Assembly (NCBI GenBank): GCA_905207705.1 | Contig: CAJLMA010000014.1 | Coordinates: 1-45,901, forward strand | Length of the DNA stretch: 45,901 bases | Source: an uncultured Prevotellaceae bacterium | GTDB taxonomy: Bacteria; Bacteroidota; Bacteroidia; Bacteroidales; Muribaculaceae | Reading direction: 5' to 3' | Shown here: piece after piece, positions 1-8,714 of the stretch | How the letters are laid out: the number at the start of each line of letters is the position of its first letter | Position numbering within the stretch: position 1 is the first letter of the stretch | Notes under the pieces: generated by a model | Told to the model about the DNA's origin: nothing | Database searches by the model: none | What the model saw: the letters and a program-made list of their open reading frames with translations, nothing else | Position numbers and translations under genes: made by a program

Positions 1-419
1 TTGAAGGTGCAGGCGCGATTGGAGCCATGTGTGGAGACATGGCATATCCTTTCACCGACTGGCTGATGGGAACCGGTGCCATTAGGTTCAATTTTGAGCG
101 GAACGTGGCTGACGGGAGGATAGTGTATAAGTCGGAGGAGTTTGACGACCGTGACCCGACTTGTGCCGGAGAAAGCGTAGCGGCGGCCATACAAGCTCCG
201 ACAATCACAATCTCCGTATCCGGCAAGATGGTGACCGCAGCATCATCGGGCAACGGCACAATCACAGCAACCATTCACGACATCAACGGCCGAACAGTAG
301 CCACTGTGCAATCGGCTGACGACAACTTGACAGTCGACATGGCCGGCTTCGCACCCGGCATCTACATCGTCACGGCCACCACCGCCAACTACCGCAAGAC
401 CCGGAAAATAATCCTCTGA
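1..419 (+). CDS. Secreted protein with C-terminal sorting domain, 3' part only
   Basis: The reading frame is already open at the left edge (codons start at base 3), so only the last ~139 residues are seen. The last ~80 residues form the beta-rich type IX/Por-like sorting domain: a stretch with HDINGRTV, then GFAPGIYIV and a basic C-terminal end (KTRKIIL). In the family this domain directs export across the outer membrane. The catalytic or binding part lies outside the window, so the substrate cannot be named. A second ATG at 27 is internal, not a start. Sure of the sorting domain, unsure of the function. Confidence 0.75.
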   Translation, partial: EGAGAIGAMCGDMAYPFTDWLMGTGAIRFNFERNVADGRIVYKSEEFDDRDPTCAGESVAAAIQAPTITISVSGKMVTAASSGNGTITATIHDINGRTVATVQSADDNLTVDMAGFAPGIYIVTATTANYRKTRKIIL

Positions 420-473
420 CAAACACCTGGGCGGTGCATTATAAGGTTCATTATAATCTGTTTAGATAAAATG

Positions 474-499
474 TAGAGACGCGATTCATCGCGTCTCTA
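474..499. repeat. Perfect 26-base palindrome (12-bp stem, 2-base loop)
   Basis: TAGAGACGCGAT is followed by TC and then its exact reverse complement. It lies 55 bases after the stop of the secreted-protein gene. There is no good U-tract on either side, so it is a poor terminator. It resembles the short GAGACGCG...CGCGTCTC palindromes dispersed in many bacterial genomes. No second copy was found in this window. Confidence 0.6.
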
Positions 500-563
500 T
501 GATGATCTATACAAAAACATGAGCGTATAGGTAATAACAATATCAACCAAGGTTGATTGCCAT

Positions 564-666
564 TGCTCTCGACTTTCACTACCTTTCCATAAGGCAGGAG
601 GCGCCTCGGCAGTGCCGAATTTCGAGCAAGCTCGATTTGGCACTGCTCTCGACTTTCACTACCTTT
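564..666. repeat. Direct repeat of a 23-base promoter-like block (two copies, 80 bases apart)
   Basis: The same 23 bases, starting TGCTCTCGACTTTC and ending CTACCTTT, occur at 564-586 and 644-666. The second copy is followed by G and completes a -7 box (TACCTTTG). The first copy is followed by C (TACCTTTC), so it is probably an inactive or weaker duplicate. Between them, 612-643 can form an imperfect hairpin (GTGCC/GGCAC and CGAGC/GCTCG stems). Confidence 0.7.
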
Positions 667-667
667 G
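636..667 (+). promoter_or_regulatory. Promoter of the GT2 gene
   Basis: TTTG at 636-639, a 20-base spacer, then TACCTTTG at 660-667 match the Bacteroidota sigma-ABfr consensus (TTTG, ~20 bases, TAnnTTTG). The predicted transcription start is near 674, giving a leader of ~22 bases before the ATG at 696. Confidence 0.75.
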
Positions 668-695
668 CACATAACATCAACGACATCTCAACACG

Positions 696-1637
696 ATGGG
701 AAATGAACTCGTTTCAATAATAATACCCGTTTACAACCGAGCCGGCATAGTGGGACGCACTTTGGAATCGGTTGCCGCACAAAGCTATCGTCCGCTTGAA
801 CTTATCCTTGTGGACAACAATTCAACCGACAACACCCTCGAAGTACTCAACGACTTCAAGTCTCGGCACGAATCTCCCGACTTCCCAATAATCGTAATGC
901 AGGAGAAACGTCAGGGTGCGGCAGCGGCACGAAACCGCGGAGGCATGGCTGCGACCGGCAAATGGTTGATTTTTTTTGACAGCGACGATGCAATGAATCC
1001 ACTGTTGGTCGAGAAACATACAGCAGCCGCAGACAATGCCGACATGGTAATAGCAAGAGCCGACATCACAAACCTTGACGGTACAAAAACCGAGAAACCT
1101 TTTTACACCAAAGATCTGCTTGTAAACAACTTGTTCCATTCATGTGCTGTTCCTTCACGATGTATGATAAAAAAAGAATTATGCGAATCGGCTGGATGGT
1201 GGAACGATACCCTGCTTGGGTGGGATGATTGGGAATTCTCCATGCGGCTGATGCTCAAGAATCCTAAAACGTCATTCATAAGCGATAATCCTCTTATACA
1301 CATATTCTTACAAAAGGTATCCATCACAGGTACAAACTTTGCATCTAAACACGGTTCATGGGAGCTGGCCATCGACACTGTTGAACAAGACATAAAGGAG
1401 CTGGCCGACCCAAGCATAAAGGAGCGACTGTTGAAATATGTCGAATTCCGAAGAATGACCCTGTCGGGACTGTACATTGCCGAAGGCCGCCGTGACCTTG
1501 CCGCCCCGCTATATGAAAAAGCATACGCCCGGATGAGACACGACAAAACGGCTCGATGGCTCTACCCGTTACTGCGAAGCTACATCGCCGCCGGCGGACG
1601 CGGTGCATCTCACATCGTCAAGCTGCTCATAAAATAA
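696..1637 (+). CDS. Family 2 glycosyltransferase
   Basis: The 313-residue protein has the GT-A fold start typical of GT2: VSIIIPVYNRAG at residues ~6-17, the VDNNSTDNT nucleotide-binding loop at ~39-47, the AAARNRG helix at ~75-81 and the DSDD metal-binding motif at ~95-98. Such enzymes transfer a sugar from a nucleotide donor in the cytoplasm, usually for surface polysaccharide or glycoprotein. There are no membrane helices. It stands alone with its own promoter, not in a polysaccharide cluster, so the acceptor cannot be inferred. The C-terminal third (from ~210) is helical and less conserved. Confidence 0.88.
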   Translation: MGNELVSIIIPVYNRAGIVGRTLESVAAQSYRPLELILVDNNSTDNTLEVLNDFKSRHESPDFPIIVMQEKRQGAAAARNRGGMAATGKWLIFFDSDDAMNPLLVEKHTAAADNADMVIARADITNLDGTKTEKPFYTKDLLVNNLFHSCAVPSRCMIKKELCESAGWWNDTLLGWDDWEFSMRLMLKNPKTSFISDNPLIHIFLQKVSITGTNFASKHGSWELAIDTVEQDIKELADPSIKERLLKYVEFRRMTLSGLYIAEGRRDLAAPLYEKAYARMRHDKTARWLYPLLRSYIAAGGRGASHIVKLLIK

Positions 1638-1703
1638 ACCTTCTTGCTGCAACCGGCAGCCGTCAAACGCCTGTTTCTCATATCATGCGACAGATTGTGC
1701 AGG

Positions 1704-1734
1704 TTGCTACACTCGCAAAAAATTAGTATTTTTG
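1704..1734 (+). promoter_or_regulatory. Promoter of the parE operon
   Basis: TTG at 1704-1706, a 20-base spacer and TATTTTTG at 1727-1734 match the Bacteroidota promoter consensus. The start would be near 1741, ~32 bases before the parE ATG. Confidence 0.75.
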
Positions 1735-1772
1735 CGAATTAGGAGACTTTTTAACCTCCTTGACGATAGCAA

Positions 1773-3716
1773 ATGGCAGAAGAAACAGGACAAGAAACGA
1801 TAAATCCACTTGACAAAACCGTAGGCGAATACAACAAGCTCGTCACACTCGAAGCCCTCGAACACATACGGCTACGACCGGGTATGTACATAGGCAAACT
1901 TGGCGACGGCTCACAACCCGACGACGGCATATACGTGCTGCTTAAAGAGGTTATGGACAATGCCGTCGACGAGCACCTTGCAGGATTTGGCAACATGATA
2001 GAAGTGACCGTTGCCGACAATACCGTGACCATCCGCGACCACGGACGAGGAATTCCGCTTGCCGACGTGCGCAATGCAGCCTCGAAAATGAACACGAGCG
2101 GAAAATTTGACAACGAGAACTACAAAGGCTCGGTGGGATTGAACGGTGTCGGACTAAAAGCCGCAAACGCTCTGTCGGAATCGCTTTATGTGCAATCATT
2201 CCGTGACGGGCAGACTGCATTTGCCCGATTTGCTCAAGGCAAATTAGTGGCAGAAAGCGGCATAGTGGAAGCTACAGGCAACGAGCCTAACGGCACGCTG
2301 ATACGCTTCAAGCCTGATGTCGCCTTGTTCAAGAATTTTGAATACCGTGAAGAGTACGTCGAACCGATGATAAAGAACTATTCGTTCCTCAACACCGGAT
2401 TGACAATAAACTATAACGGACGAAAATACCACTCCCGCAACGGTCTGGCCGACCTCGTAAACGAATACATGACCAACCAGCCGCTTTATCCGCTCATCCA
2501 TTTCAAGGACAGGGACATTGAAGTGGTAATAACCCATGCCCAACAATACGGCGAGGAATTCTATTCCTTTGTCAACGGGCAGCACACCACGCAAGGCGGC
2601 ACGCACCAGTCGGCATTCAGGGAGGCGTTGTCACGCACTATCAAGGAATTCTACAACAAGAACTTTGAATATTCTGACATCCGCAACGGCATAGTAGCTG
2701 CAATAAGCATAAAGGTAATCGAGCCGATTTTTGAATCGCAGACCAAAATCAAGCTCGGCAGCACTGTCATGTATGAAGGTGGCCCGACGGTCTACAAGTT
2801 CATCAACGACTACATCAAGAAAGAACTCGACAACTACCTGCACAAAAACGCCGACGTGGCCGAAACGATGCTGAAAAAAATCGTCGAGTCGGAAAAAGAA
2901 CGCAAGGCTATGGCCGGAGTAGCCAAGCAGGCTCGCGAAAAAGCCAAGAAAGTGGCTCTCCACAACAGGAAACTGCGCGACTGCCGTGTCCACTATAACG
3001 ATGCCAAGGGCGACCGACGTGACGAAACAATGATATTCATCACCGAGGGCGACTCGGCAAGCGGCTCGATAACAAAAATCAGGGACGTGGAGACGCAAGC
3101 CGTGTTCTCGCTGCGAGGCAAGCCTCTCAATTCCTACGGGATGGCACAGACCATCGTGTACAAGAACGATGAATTCAACCTGCTGCAAGCCGCATTAAAC
3201 ATAGAAGGCGGGCTCGAAGGCCTGCGATACAACAAGGTAATCATAGCCACCGATGCCGATGTCGACGGGATGCACATACGCCTGCTCATGATTACGTTCC
3301 TGCTGCAATTCTTCCCCGAACTGGTCAAAACCGGACATGTCTACATCTTGCAGACTCCGCTGTTCAGGGTACGCAACAAGAAAGAAGCAAAGCGCAAGCG
3401 TCGCTCAAGCTCACGAGAAGCCGGAAGCAACAAGGTGGAAACATACTACTGCTACACCGACGAGGAAAGAGTGGCTGCAATAAAGAAGCTCGGCGACAAT
3501 GCCGAAATAACCCGTTTCAAAGGACTCGGTGAAATATCGGACGATGAATTCCGCGACTTCATCGGTCCCGACATGCGGCTCGACCGCGTCACACTGCGCA
3601 AAGAGGATTCCGTGCAAGAAATGCTCGCATTCTACATGGGTAAAAACACCATGGAACGGCAGAATTTTATCATTGACAATCTGGTTATCGAAGATGAAGA
3701 AGACATCACCAAATGA
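1773..3716 (+). CDS. parE: DNA topoisomerase IV subunit B (GyrB/ParE family)
   Basis: This 647-residue type IIA topoisomerase ATPase subunit works with ParC to decatenate and relax DNA. The GHKL ATPase domain is at the N-terminus (LRPGMYIG, NAVDE, DHGRGIP, GSVGLNGVGLKAANALS). A transducer domain follows, then the TOPRIM domain with ITEGDSASG near residue 424 and DADVDGMHIR near 490. RFKGLGE and the terminal GyrB domain close it. Length fits ParE of Bacteroidota. GyrB is the alternative; the parE-coaD-S41 protease order favours ParE. The gene overlaps coaD by 23 bases. Confidence 0.9.
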   Translation: MAEETGQETINPLDKTVGEYNKLVTLEALEHIRLRPGMYIGKLGDGSQPDDGIYVLLKEVMDNAVDEHLAGFGNMIEVTVADNTVTIRDHGRGIPLADVRNAASKMNTSGKFDNENYKGSVGLNGVGLKAANALSESLYVQSFRDGQTAFARFAQGKLVAESGIVEATGNEPNGTLIRFKPDVALFKNFEYREEYVEPMIKNYSFLNTGLTINYNGRKYHSRNGLADLVNEYMTNQPLYPLIHFKDRDIEVVITHAQQYGEEFYSFVNGQHTTQGGTHQSAFREALSRTIKEFYNKNFEYSDIRNGIVAAISIKVIEPIFESQTKIKLGSTVMYEGGPTVYKFINDYIKKELDNYLHKNADVAETMLKKIVESEKERKAMAGVAKQAREKAKKVALHNRKLRDCRVHYNDAKGDRRDETMIFITEGDSASGSITKIRDVETQAVFSLRGKPLNSYGMAQTIVYKNDEFNLLQAALNIEGGLEGLRYNKVIIATDADVDGMHIRLLMITFLLQFFPELVKTGHVYILQTPLFRVRNKKEAKRKRRSSSREAGSNKVETYYCYTDEERVAAIKKLGDNAEITRFKGLGEISDDEFRDFIGPDMRLDRVTLRKEDSVQEMLAFYMGKNTMERQNFIIDNLVIEDEEDITK

Positions 3717-4206
3717 AACTGACAAGCGCATTGCATTGTTCCCGGGCTCGTTCGACCCGTTCACCATAGGACATGAGTCGATTGTGGAACGCGCACTGCC
3801 TCTGTTTGACGAAATAGTAGTCGCCATCGGCGTAAACTACAACAAATTGACACTTACGACAATCGAAGACCGCCTTACTTGGATTAACGGCATATTCCGC
3901 AACGAACCGCGTGTAAAAGTCGTGGCCTACGACGGACTGACGGTCGATGCGGCCAAGAAATACGGAGCACGGTTCATGCTGCGCGGCGTGCGGATGATAC
4001 AAGACTTCGAATATGAAAAGAACCTTGCCGAGGTAAACCGCGCATTGTCGGGGATAGAAACCGTGCTGTTGTACACGTTGCCCGAGTACAGCCACATAAG
4101 CTCAAGCATCGTGCGCGAGCTCGTAAAATACGGGCAAGACGTGAGAGCCTATTTGCCACGCAATTGCGACCCAAGCCTCATTCCTGACACATGGAAAGTG
4201 AAATAA
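3694..4206 (+). CDS. coaD: Phosphopantetheine adenylyltransferase
   Basis: CoaD transfers AMP from ATP to 4'-phosphopantetheine in the fourth step of coenzyme A synthesis. GSFDPFTIGH at residues 18-27 holds the nucleotidyltransferase T/HxGH motif; ISSSIVREL near residue 128 is the second nucleotide-binding motif. The ATG at 3694 gives 170 residues, close to the family norm of ~160. The frame is open much further upstream, but that part would lie inside parE in another frame. The start therefore sits in the parE 3' end with a 23-base overlap, suggesting translational coupling. Confidence 0.9.
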   Translation: MKKTSPNETDKRIALFPGSFDPFTIGHESIVERALPLFDEIVVAIGVNYNKLTLTTIEDRLTWINGIFRNEPRVKVVAYDGLTVDAAKKYGARFMLRGVRMIQDFEYEKNLAEVNRALSGIETVLLYTLPEYSHISSSIVRELVKYGQDVRAYLPRNCDPSLIPDTWKVK

Positions 4207-4252
4207 CGCTCACAATACATTTTCTCGATACAATCCAACTAAAAATAACATT

Positions 4253-5896
4253 ATGACTCAGAAAAGATTCTTGCTTGCAGCTGTCGCAATGATAGCTATG
4301 GCATTCAACATATCGGGACAAAAACACTTGAAGAAATTGATGAACGCCGAATTTGCCATCTCACAATTCTATGTCGACTCCATAAGCGAGGACAAACTGG
4401 TGGAAGACGCTATAAAAGGAATGCTCCAGCAACTCGACCCACATTCTTCTTACAGCACGCCCGAAGAAACAAAAGAGCTTGAAGAGCCGCTCGAAGGTGA
4501 ATTCAGCGGAATAGGCATTCAATTCAACATGAATGCCGACACGCTCTATGTAATACAGACCGTAGCCGGAGGCCCTGCCGAGAAAGTTGGCATCTACGCC
4601 GGCGACCGTATCATCGAAGTGGAAGACACTGTGATTGCCGGCATGAAAATGAGTACCTCGCGCATCATGAAAATGCTTCGAGGCAAAAAAGGCACCAAAG
4701 TGAACGTGCTTGTGAAACGCAAAGGCGTGTCGCAGCCCATCCCGTTCCGAATCACGCGCGACGACATTCCCGTGTACAGCATCGATGCCTCCTACATGGC
4801 CGATGAAAAGACAGGCTATATAAAAATCAGCCGTTTCGGCAAAAAGACCAACGACGAGTTTTGCGATGCCGTCGACAAACTGAAGAAGAATGGAATGAAG
4901 CAGCTCGTCATTGACCTTACCAACAACGGCGGCGGTTACCTGCAAACATCGGTCGAGCTGGCCAACAATTTTCTCGAATCCGGTCAAGAAATAGTCTATA
5001 CGCTCGGCAACAACTCCCCGAAATTCGAAGCCAAGGCCAACGGTCGCGGACGTTTCAAAGATGCCGACTTCAAAGTGGTAGTGATGGTGAACCAATATTC
5101 GGCATCGGCAAGCGAAATCCTATCGGGAGCATTGCAAGACTGGGATCGCGCGGTCATTGTAGGAAGAAGAACTTTTGGCAAAGGACTTGTACAACGGCCA
5201 TTCCGTTTCAACGACGGCTCGATGATGCGACTCACGGTGGCCCGATACTACACGCCGTCAGGCCGTTGCATACAGAAGCCATACCAAGCCGGAGACAACG
5301 AGAAATATGACATGGACATCTACAACAGGCTTGTCGATGGAGAATTGGCTCATGCCGACAGCATCCATTTCCCCGATTCTCTAAAATATGAGACCTTGCG
5401 GTCATGCCGCATAATATATGGAAGAGGTGGCATAATGCCCGATGTGTTCGTGCCTCTCGACACGACCGAATTTACCGACTATTATCGGGACCTTGTCGCC
5501 AAAGGGATTGTAAACCAGTTTGTAGTCGATTATGTAGACTCCCACCGTAAAGAAATACTAAAACAGTATGAAACAGTTGCCGACTTCGACCAGCATTTCA
5601 CAATCAGTGATTCTATAATGGCAGAGTTAAAAGATGCAGGAATGCGCGACAGCGTGAAATTTGACAGCCTGCAATATGCCAGCAGCGAACCTCTCATAAA
5701 GGATATAACAAAGGCCTTGATTGCCCGTGACGTTTATTCTGACCCCGGAGCCTACATGCTCGTCATAAACCATCATGATGACATTTTCCTCGAAGCAATG
5801 AAAATCATCAACGACGACAGGCGCTACCGCTCATTGCTCGCTCCGTCTTCCAACGCGCAAAAACGTGACAACAAGCCAACCGAAACGCAACATTGA
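4253..5896 (+). CDS. S41 family C-terminal processing peptidase (CtpA/Prc-like)
   Basis: The 547-residue exported protease has a signal peptide (about residues 1-22), a PDZ domain (~85-170; GIGIQF, GPAEKVGIYAGDRI) and an S41 domain. The catalytic serine lies in the SASASE motif at 283-288 and the general-base lysine is K310 in RTFGKG. Family members cut substrates at their C-terminus in the periplasm. A long C-terminal extension (from ~370) is common in Bacteroidota homologues. It follows coaD after 46 bases with no clear separate promoter, so it is probably cotranscribed with parE-coaD. Confidence 0.9.
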   Translation: MTQKRFLLAAVAMIAMAFNISGQKHLKKLMNAEFAISQFYVDSISEDKLVEDAIKGMLQQLDPHSSYSTPEETKELEEPLEGEFSGIGIQFNMNADTLYVIQTVAGGPAEKVGIYAGDRIIEVEDTVIAGMKMSTSRIMKMLRGKKGTKVNVLVKRKGVSQPIPFRITRDDIPVYSIDASYMADEKTGYIKISRFGKKTNDEFCDAVDKLKKNGMKQLVIDLTNNGGGYLQTSVELANNFLESGQEIVYTLGNNSPKFEAKANGRGRFKDADFKVVVMVNQYSASASEILSGALQDWDRAVIVGRRTFGKGLVQRPFRFNDGSMMRLTVARYYTPSGRCIQKPYQAGDNEKYDMDIYNRLVDGELAHADSIHFPDSLKYETLRSCRIIYGRGGIMPDVFVPLDTTEFTDYYRDLVAKGIVNQFVVDYVDSHRKEILKQYETVADFDQHFTISDSIMAELKDAGMRDSVKFDSLQYASSEPLIKDITKALIARDVYSDPGAYMLVINHHDDIFLEAMKIINDDRRYRSLLAPSSNAQKRDNKPTETQH

Positions 5897-5951
5897 CAAG
5901 CTCAGGCAACAGTGTGCGGCTTGACTTTGGCGATATTTTTCGCAAAAAATA

Positions 5952-6012
5952 AAAATCGGATGTAAAATTGCTTTAATAATCAATACAATGTGGTAACTTT
6001 GCATCCGATTTT
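5952..6012. promoter_or_regulatory. asd promoter flanked by an 11-bp inverted repeat
   Basis: A -7 box TAACTTTG is at 5994-6001 with TTG at 5968-5970 (spacer 23, longer than ideal). AAAATCGGATG at 5952-5962 and its exact reverse complement at 6002-6012 bracket the whole promoter. The arms are 39 bases apart and the right arm covers the predicted transcription start. This looks like a two-site operator; the regulator is unknown. Confidence 0.55.
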
Positions 6013-6045
6013 CATGGAATTATTAGACTAACAGATTAGAACAAT

Positions 6046-7053
6046 ATGAAAGTAGCGATTGTGGGTGCAAGTGGCGCCGTGGGACAAGAGTTTCTGAGAG
6101 TGCTGCAAGAGCAGCATTTTCCGGTAGATGAATTGCTATTGTTCGGCTCAAGCCGCAGCGCAGGACGCAAATACCCTTTCAATGGCAAAGAAATCGAAGT
6201 TAAGGAATTGAAGCACAACGACGACTTCAAGGGAGTGGACATTGCTTTTACATCGGCAGGAGCCGGAACATCTAAAGAATTTGCCGAGACTATAACCAAA
6301 TTCGGCACATTGATGATTGACAATTCAAGTGCATTCCGCATGGACGACGATGTACCTCTCGTAGTGCCCGAAGTCAACGGAAACGACGCATTCAACACTC
6401 CACGCAACATAATTGCAAACCCCAACTGCACAACCATACAAATGGTAGTTGCCTTAAAGCCCATTAACGACTTGTCAAAGATAAAGCGCGTGCATGTCGC
6501 CACTTATCAGGCAGCAAGTGGTGCCGGAGCTGCTGCGATGGACGAACTCGTAAAACAATACAGCGACCTTGCCGCAGGGAAAGAAGCAGTAGTTGAAAAG
6601 TTTGCATACCAACTTGCCTACAATGTAATTCCTCACATCGACGTGTTCCAAGACAACGGATACACCAAAGAGGAAATGAAAATGTTCAATGAGACACGCA
6701 AGATAATGCACGAACCTGACATAAGCGTAAGCGCAATGTGCGTGAGAGTTCCTGTGATGCGTGCCCATAGCGAAGCAATATGGGTAGAAACCGAGCGACC
6801 AATCTCTCCCGAAGAGGCTCGCGAAGCCTTTGCCAAGGCAGAAGGCATCGTAGTGTGTGACGACCCGGCCAACAAGCAATATCCGATGCCGTTGTTCGTA
6901 GCAGGCAAAGACCCTGTCTATGTGGGACGAATAAGAAAAGACCTTGCCAACGAAAACGGATTGAGTTTCTGGGCTGTTGGAGACCAAATCAAGAAAGGCG
7001 CAGCCCTCAATGCAGTTCAAATCGCCCAATACATCATTGCTCATAAAAATTGA
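6046..7053 (+). CDS. asd: Aspartate-semialdehyde dehydrogenase
   Basis: Asd reduces aspartyl phosphate to aspartate semialdehyde with NADPH, the branch point to lysine, diaminopimelate, threonine and methionine. The N-terminal Rossmann motif is VGASGAVGQEF (from residue 5). The nucleophile is C128 in NPNCTTIQ, and H241 (AHSEAIW) is the catalytic histidine. The 335-residue length is normal. It is a single-gene unit with its own promoter and an intrinsic terminator. Confidence 0.93.
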   Translation: MKVAIVGASGAVGQEFLRVLQEQHFPVDELLLFGSSRSAGRKYPFNGKEIEVKELKHNDDFKGVDIAFTSAGAGTSKEFAETITKFGTLMIDNSSAFRMDDDVPLVVPEVNGNDAFNTPRNIIANPNCTTIQMVVALKPINDLSKIKRVHVATYQAASGAGAAAMDELVKQYSDLAAGKEAVVEKFAYQLAYNVIPHIDVFQDNGYTKEEMKMFNETRKIMHEPDISVSAMCVRVPVMRAHSEAIWVETERPISPEEAREAFAKAEGIVVCDDPANKQYPMPLFVAGKDPVYVGRIRKDLANENGLSFWAVGDQIKKGAALNAVQIAQYIIAHKN

Positions 7054-7086
7054 CACACTACAACAACAGCAAATCCAAATAACACA

Positions 7087-7121
7087 AAAGTCTGGCCATT
7101 TCAAAATAGCCGGACTTTTTT
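7087..7121 (+). terminator. Intrinsic terminator of asd
   Basis: AAAGTCTGGC (7087-7096) pairs with GCCGGACTTT (7109-7118), with one G-U pair and a 12-base loop, and runs into a T-tract. Confidence 0.75.
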
Positions 7122-7166
7122 ATTTACCACATAAACAAATTAACGATTTGCTGAAGAGTATAAAAT

Positions 7167-7198
7167 CAGGGTCGGCTCCGTGAATGGAACCGACCCTG
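7167..7198 (-). terminator. Intrinsic terminator of the DUF4369/thioredoxin-fold gene
   Basis: CAGGGTCGG at 7167-7175 pairs with CCGACCCTG at 7190-7198, extended by TCC/GGA. Read on the minus strand it follows the stop at 7228 by ~30 bases and continues into ATTTTAT. Confidence 0.7.
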
Positions 7199-7227
7199 AC
7201 ATGTTTATTACTTTTATGCTATGCTCA

Positions 7228-8322
7228 TCACATGTAGTTGGCTACTACATGCTCAAGTTGAGCCGGATTGTCGACACGCTCCACAATTTCGCCATTGCGG
7301 TTGATGACATAGGTCAGAGGTATCTGGGTCACATTATATTTCATCGCATTTTGCGACTGCAGGCTGGCAGGATCGTAAACGGTAATCCAAGGCAAATTTG
7401 CAGCCGACTGCCTCCATGTGAATTCATCACTATCAAGTCCTACTTGATATATGCGTAATCCTTTTTTCTCGTATTTTTTGTACAAATCGGCAAGCACGGC
7501 ATTGTAGGCAGGTGAGAATTCAGCCGAATATACAGTAAAGTTCAACAAGATGACATGTTTTTCGGAAGCCAGTTTTTCCAGCGATTGCTCCACCCCGTCG
7601 TTGTCTTGAAGAGTTATGTCGATTATCGAAGCCTCTGAAGCCACTACAGTATCGGTTACTGCCGTGTTAGGCTTGTGATAGGCACGACCTTGCTGCAACA
7701 ATCGCACGAGATAGGCGGTGCGAGGATCATTAGGACTGAACGTGTAATATCCGTTGGCCACTGCCCCTATTATCTGCATATCGCGTTTGACAAGAGGGTC
7801 AAAAAGCGGCTCTCTTCCTATATACTTGTTGATGATGTAATAAGATATTATGCTGCCCGGCGATGAAAGAATCTGCCCCACGAGGTCCTTTTTCCAGGCC
7901 TTGATCGAATCGGCTCTTTCCGCTCCGTTCAACAGGCTTATCTCCATTGCCTTTTTGTCAATATTCATCATGGCTATGGCATCATCGGTTCCGGCAAGAG
8001 TATAGGCCGTCGCAAATTGCTTTACATCGGTCTTTATCTCTATTTTGTCTATACTGTCTATAGGGAAACATATCGCCCCTGCGCCATATCGCAATCTGTA
8101 TATTTCAGGATAAGCCGGTGCTGCGACCTCTATTGAGAACTCTCCGTTCCCACTTGTCGAAACAGAATCAACAATGAGCCAACGCCCGTTTGACGCCTGT
8201 TCTATCACCATCTTTACCGAGTCGGCACCACCCTCGACAACGCCGCTCACCTGAAAACCGGCATTGCCGCATGACACCATGGCCAGCAACGACACCGCAG
8301 CAAATACAAATTTCTTTATCAT
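7228..8322 (-). CDS. DUF4369/thioredoxin-fold lipoprotein lacking the CxxC motif
   Basis: The start is ATG at 8322, because MIKKFVFAAVSLLAMVSC forms a lipoprotein signal ending in a lipobox cysteine; a longer frame to 8376 would bury it. The N-terminal half (~20-115) resembles the DUF4369 beta domain (VSGVVEGGADSVKMVIEQ). The C-terminal ~130 residues follow the AhpC/TSA or thioredoxin fold (VILLNFTVYSAEFSPAYN, then QIPLTYVINRNGEIV with the cis-proline). Where relatives have WCxxC, this protein has YSAEFS, so redox activity is not expected. A binding or scaffold role at the outer membrane is inference. Confidence 0.82.
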   Translation of the reverse strand: MIKKFVFAAVSLLAMVSCGNAGFQVSGVVEGGADSVKMVIEQASNGRWLIVDSVSTSGNGEFSIEVAAPAYPEIYRLRYGAGAICFPIDSIDKIEIKTDVKQFATAYTLAGTDDAIAMMNIDKKAMEISLLNGAERADSIKAWKKDLVGQILSSPGSIISYYIINKYIGREPLFDPLVKRDMQIIGAVANGYYTFSPNDPRTAYLVRLLQQGRAYHKPNTAVTDTVVASEASIIDITLQDNDGVEQSLEKLASEKHVILLNFTVYSAEFSPAYNAVLADLYKKYEKKGLRIYQVGLDSDEFTWRQSAANLPWITVYDPASLQSQNAMKYNVTQIPLTYVINRNGEIVERVDNPAQLEHVVANYM

Positions 8323-8378
8323 CTTTTCTTTCAAATATATTATTATTAAACACAAGGCAGTCGACACATCGCACATGC

Positions 8379-8412
8379 CAAAGGTAGCTCATAGCTATCG
8401 TACATTTGCAAA
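8379..8412 (-). promoter_or_regulatory. Promoter of the DUF4369/thioredoxin-fold gene
   Basis: On the minus strand TACCTTTG occupies 8386-8379 and TTTG 8412-8409, with a 22-base spacer. The predicted start near 8372 leaves a leader of ~50 bases. The long spacer lowers confidence. Confidence 0.5.
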
Positions 8413-8503
8413 AACCATAAACATCAATCTTTTGCACACTTAGGCAATGCCACCCCACGCGTTTTTTGCCCTTGCTTCCACCGTGCAGTTCATGCGATAT
8501 AGC

Positions 8504-8557
8504 AAAAAAACTGCGAGATGCTTAATACTCCATTTAAGAGAAAAGCCTACCTCGCAG
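8504..8557 (-). terminator. Intrinsic terminator ending the HU transcript
   Basis: CTGCGAG at 8511-8517 pairs with CTCGCAG at 8551-8557. On the minus strand the stem is followed at once by seven T (8510-8504). It lies ~160 bases beyond the HU stop, leaving a long 3' UTR. Confidence 0.7.
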
Positions 8558-8574
8558 ATAATTCCTTTGAAAAT

Positions 8575-8714
8575 AATGCAATAAGCATACAATTCATGGG
8601 GCAAACGTCTTAATCGCATTTGTACCACACACTGTCCTCGAAACCGGCCATAAGGCCGATTGCAGGATCTGAAACAAGTAATAAATAAAGCTATGTGCCG
8701 TCGCGGACGCTACT
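8575..8714 (-). ncRNA. Structured HU 3' UTR, possible small RNA
   Basis: No gene is seen between the HU stop and the terminator at 8504-8557. On the minus strand AATGCGATTAAG (8620-8609) pairs with CTTATTGCATT (8585-8575), with one bulge and one G-U pair, enclosing a 23-base loop. A smaller CGGCC/GGCCG hairpin lies at 8645-8658. No own promoter was found, so processing from the HU mRNA is more likely than a separate gene. Confidence 0.3.

Noticed and set aside
451..672. Short minus-strand frame between the secreted protein and the GT2 gene
   Set aside because: It covers the palindrome, repeats and promoter, so it is regulatory sequence and not a gene.
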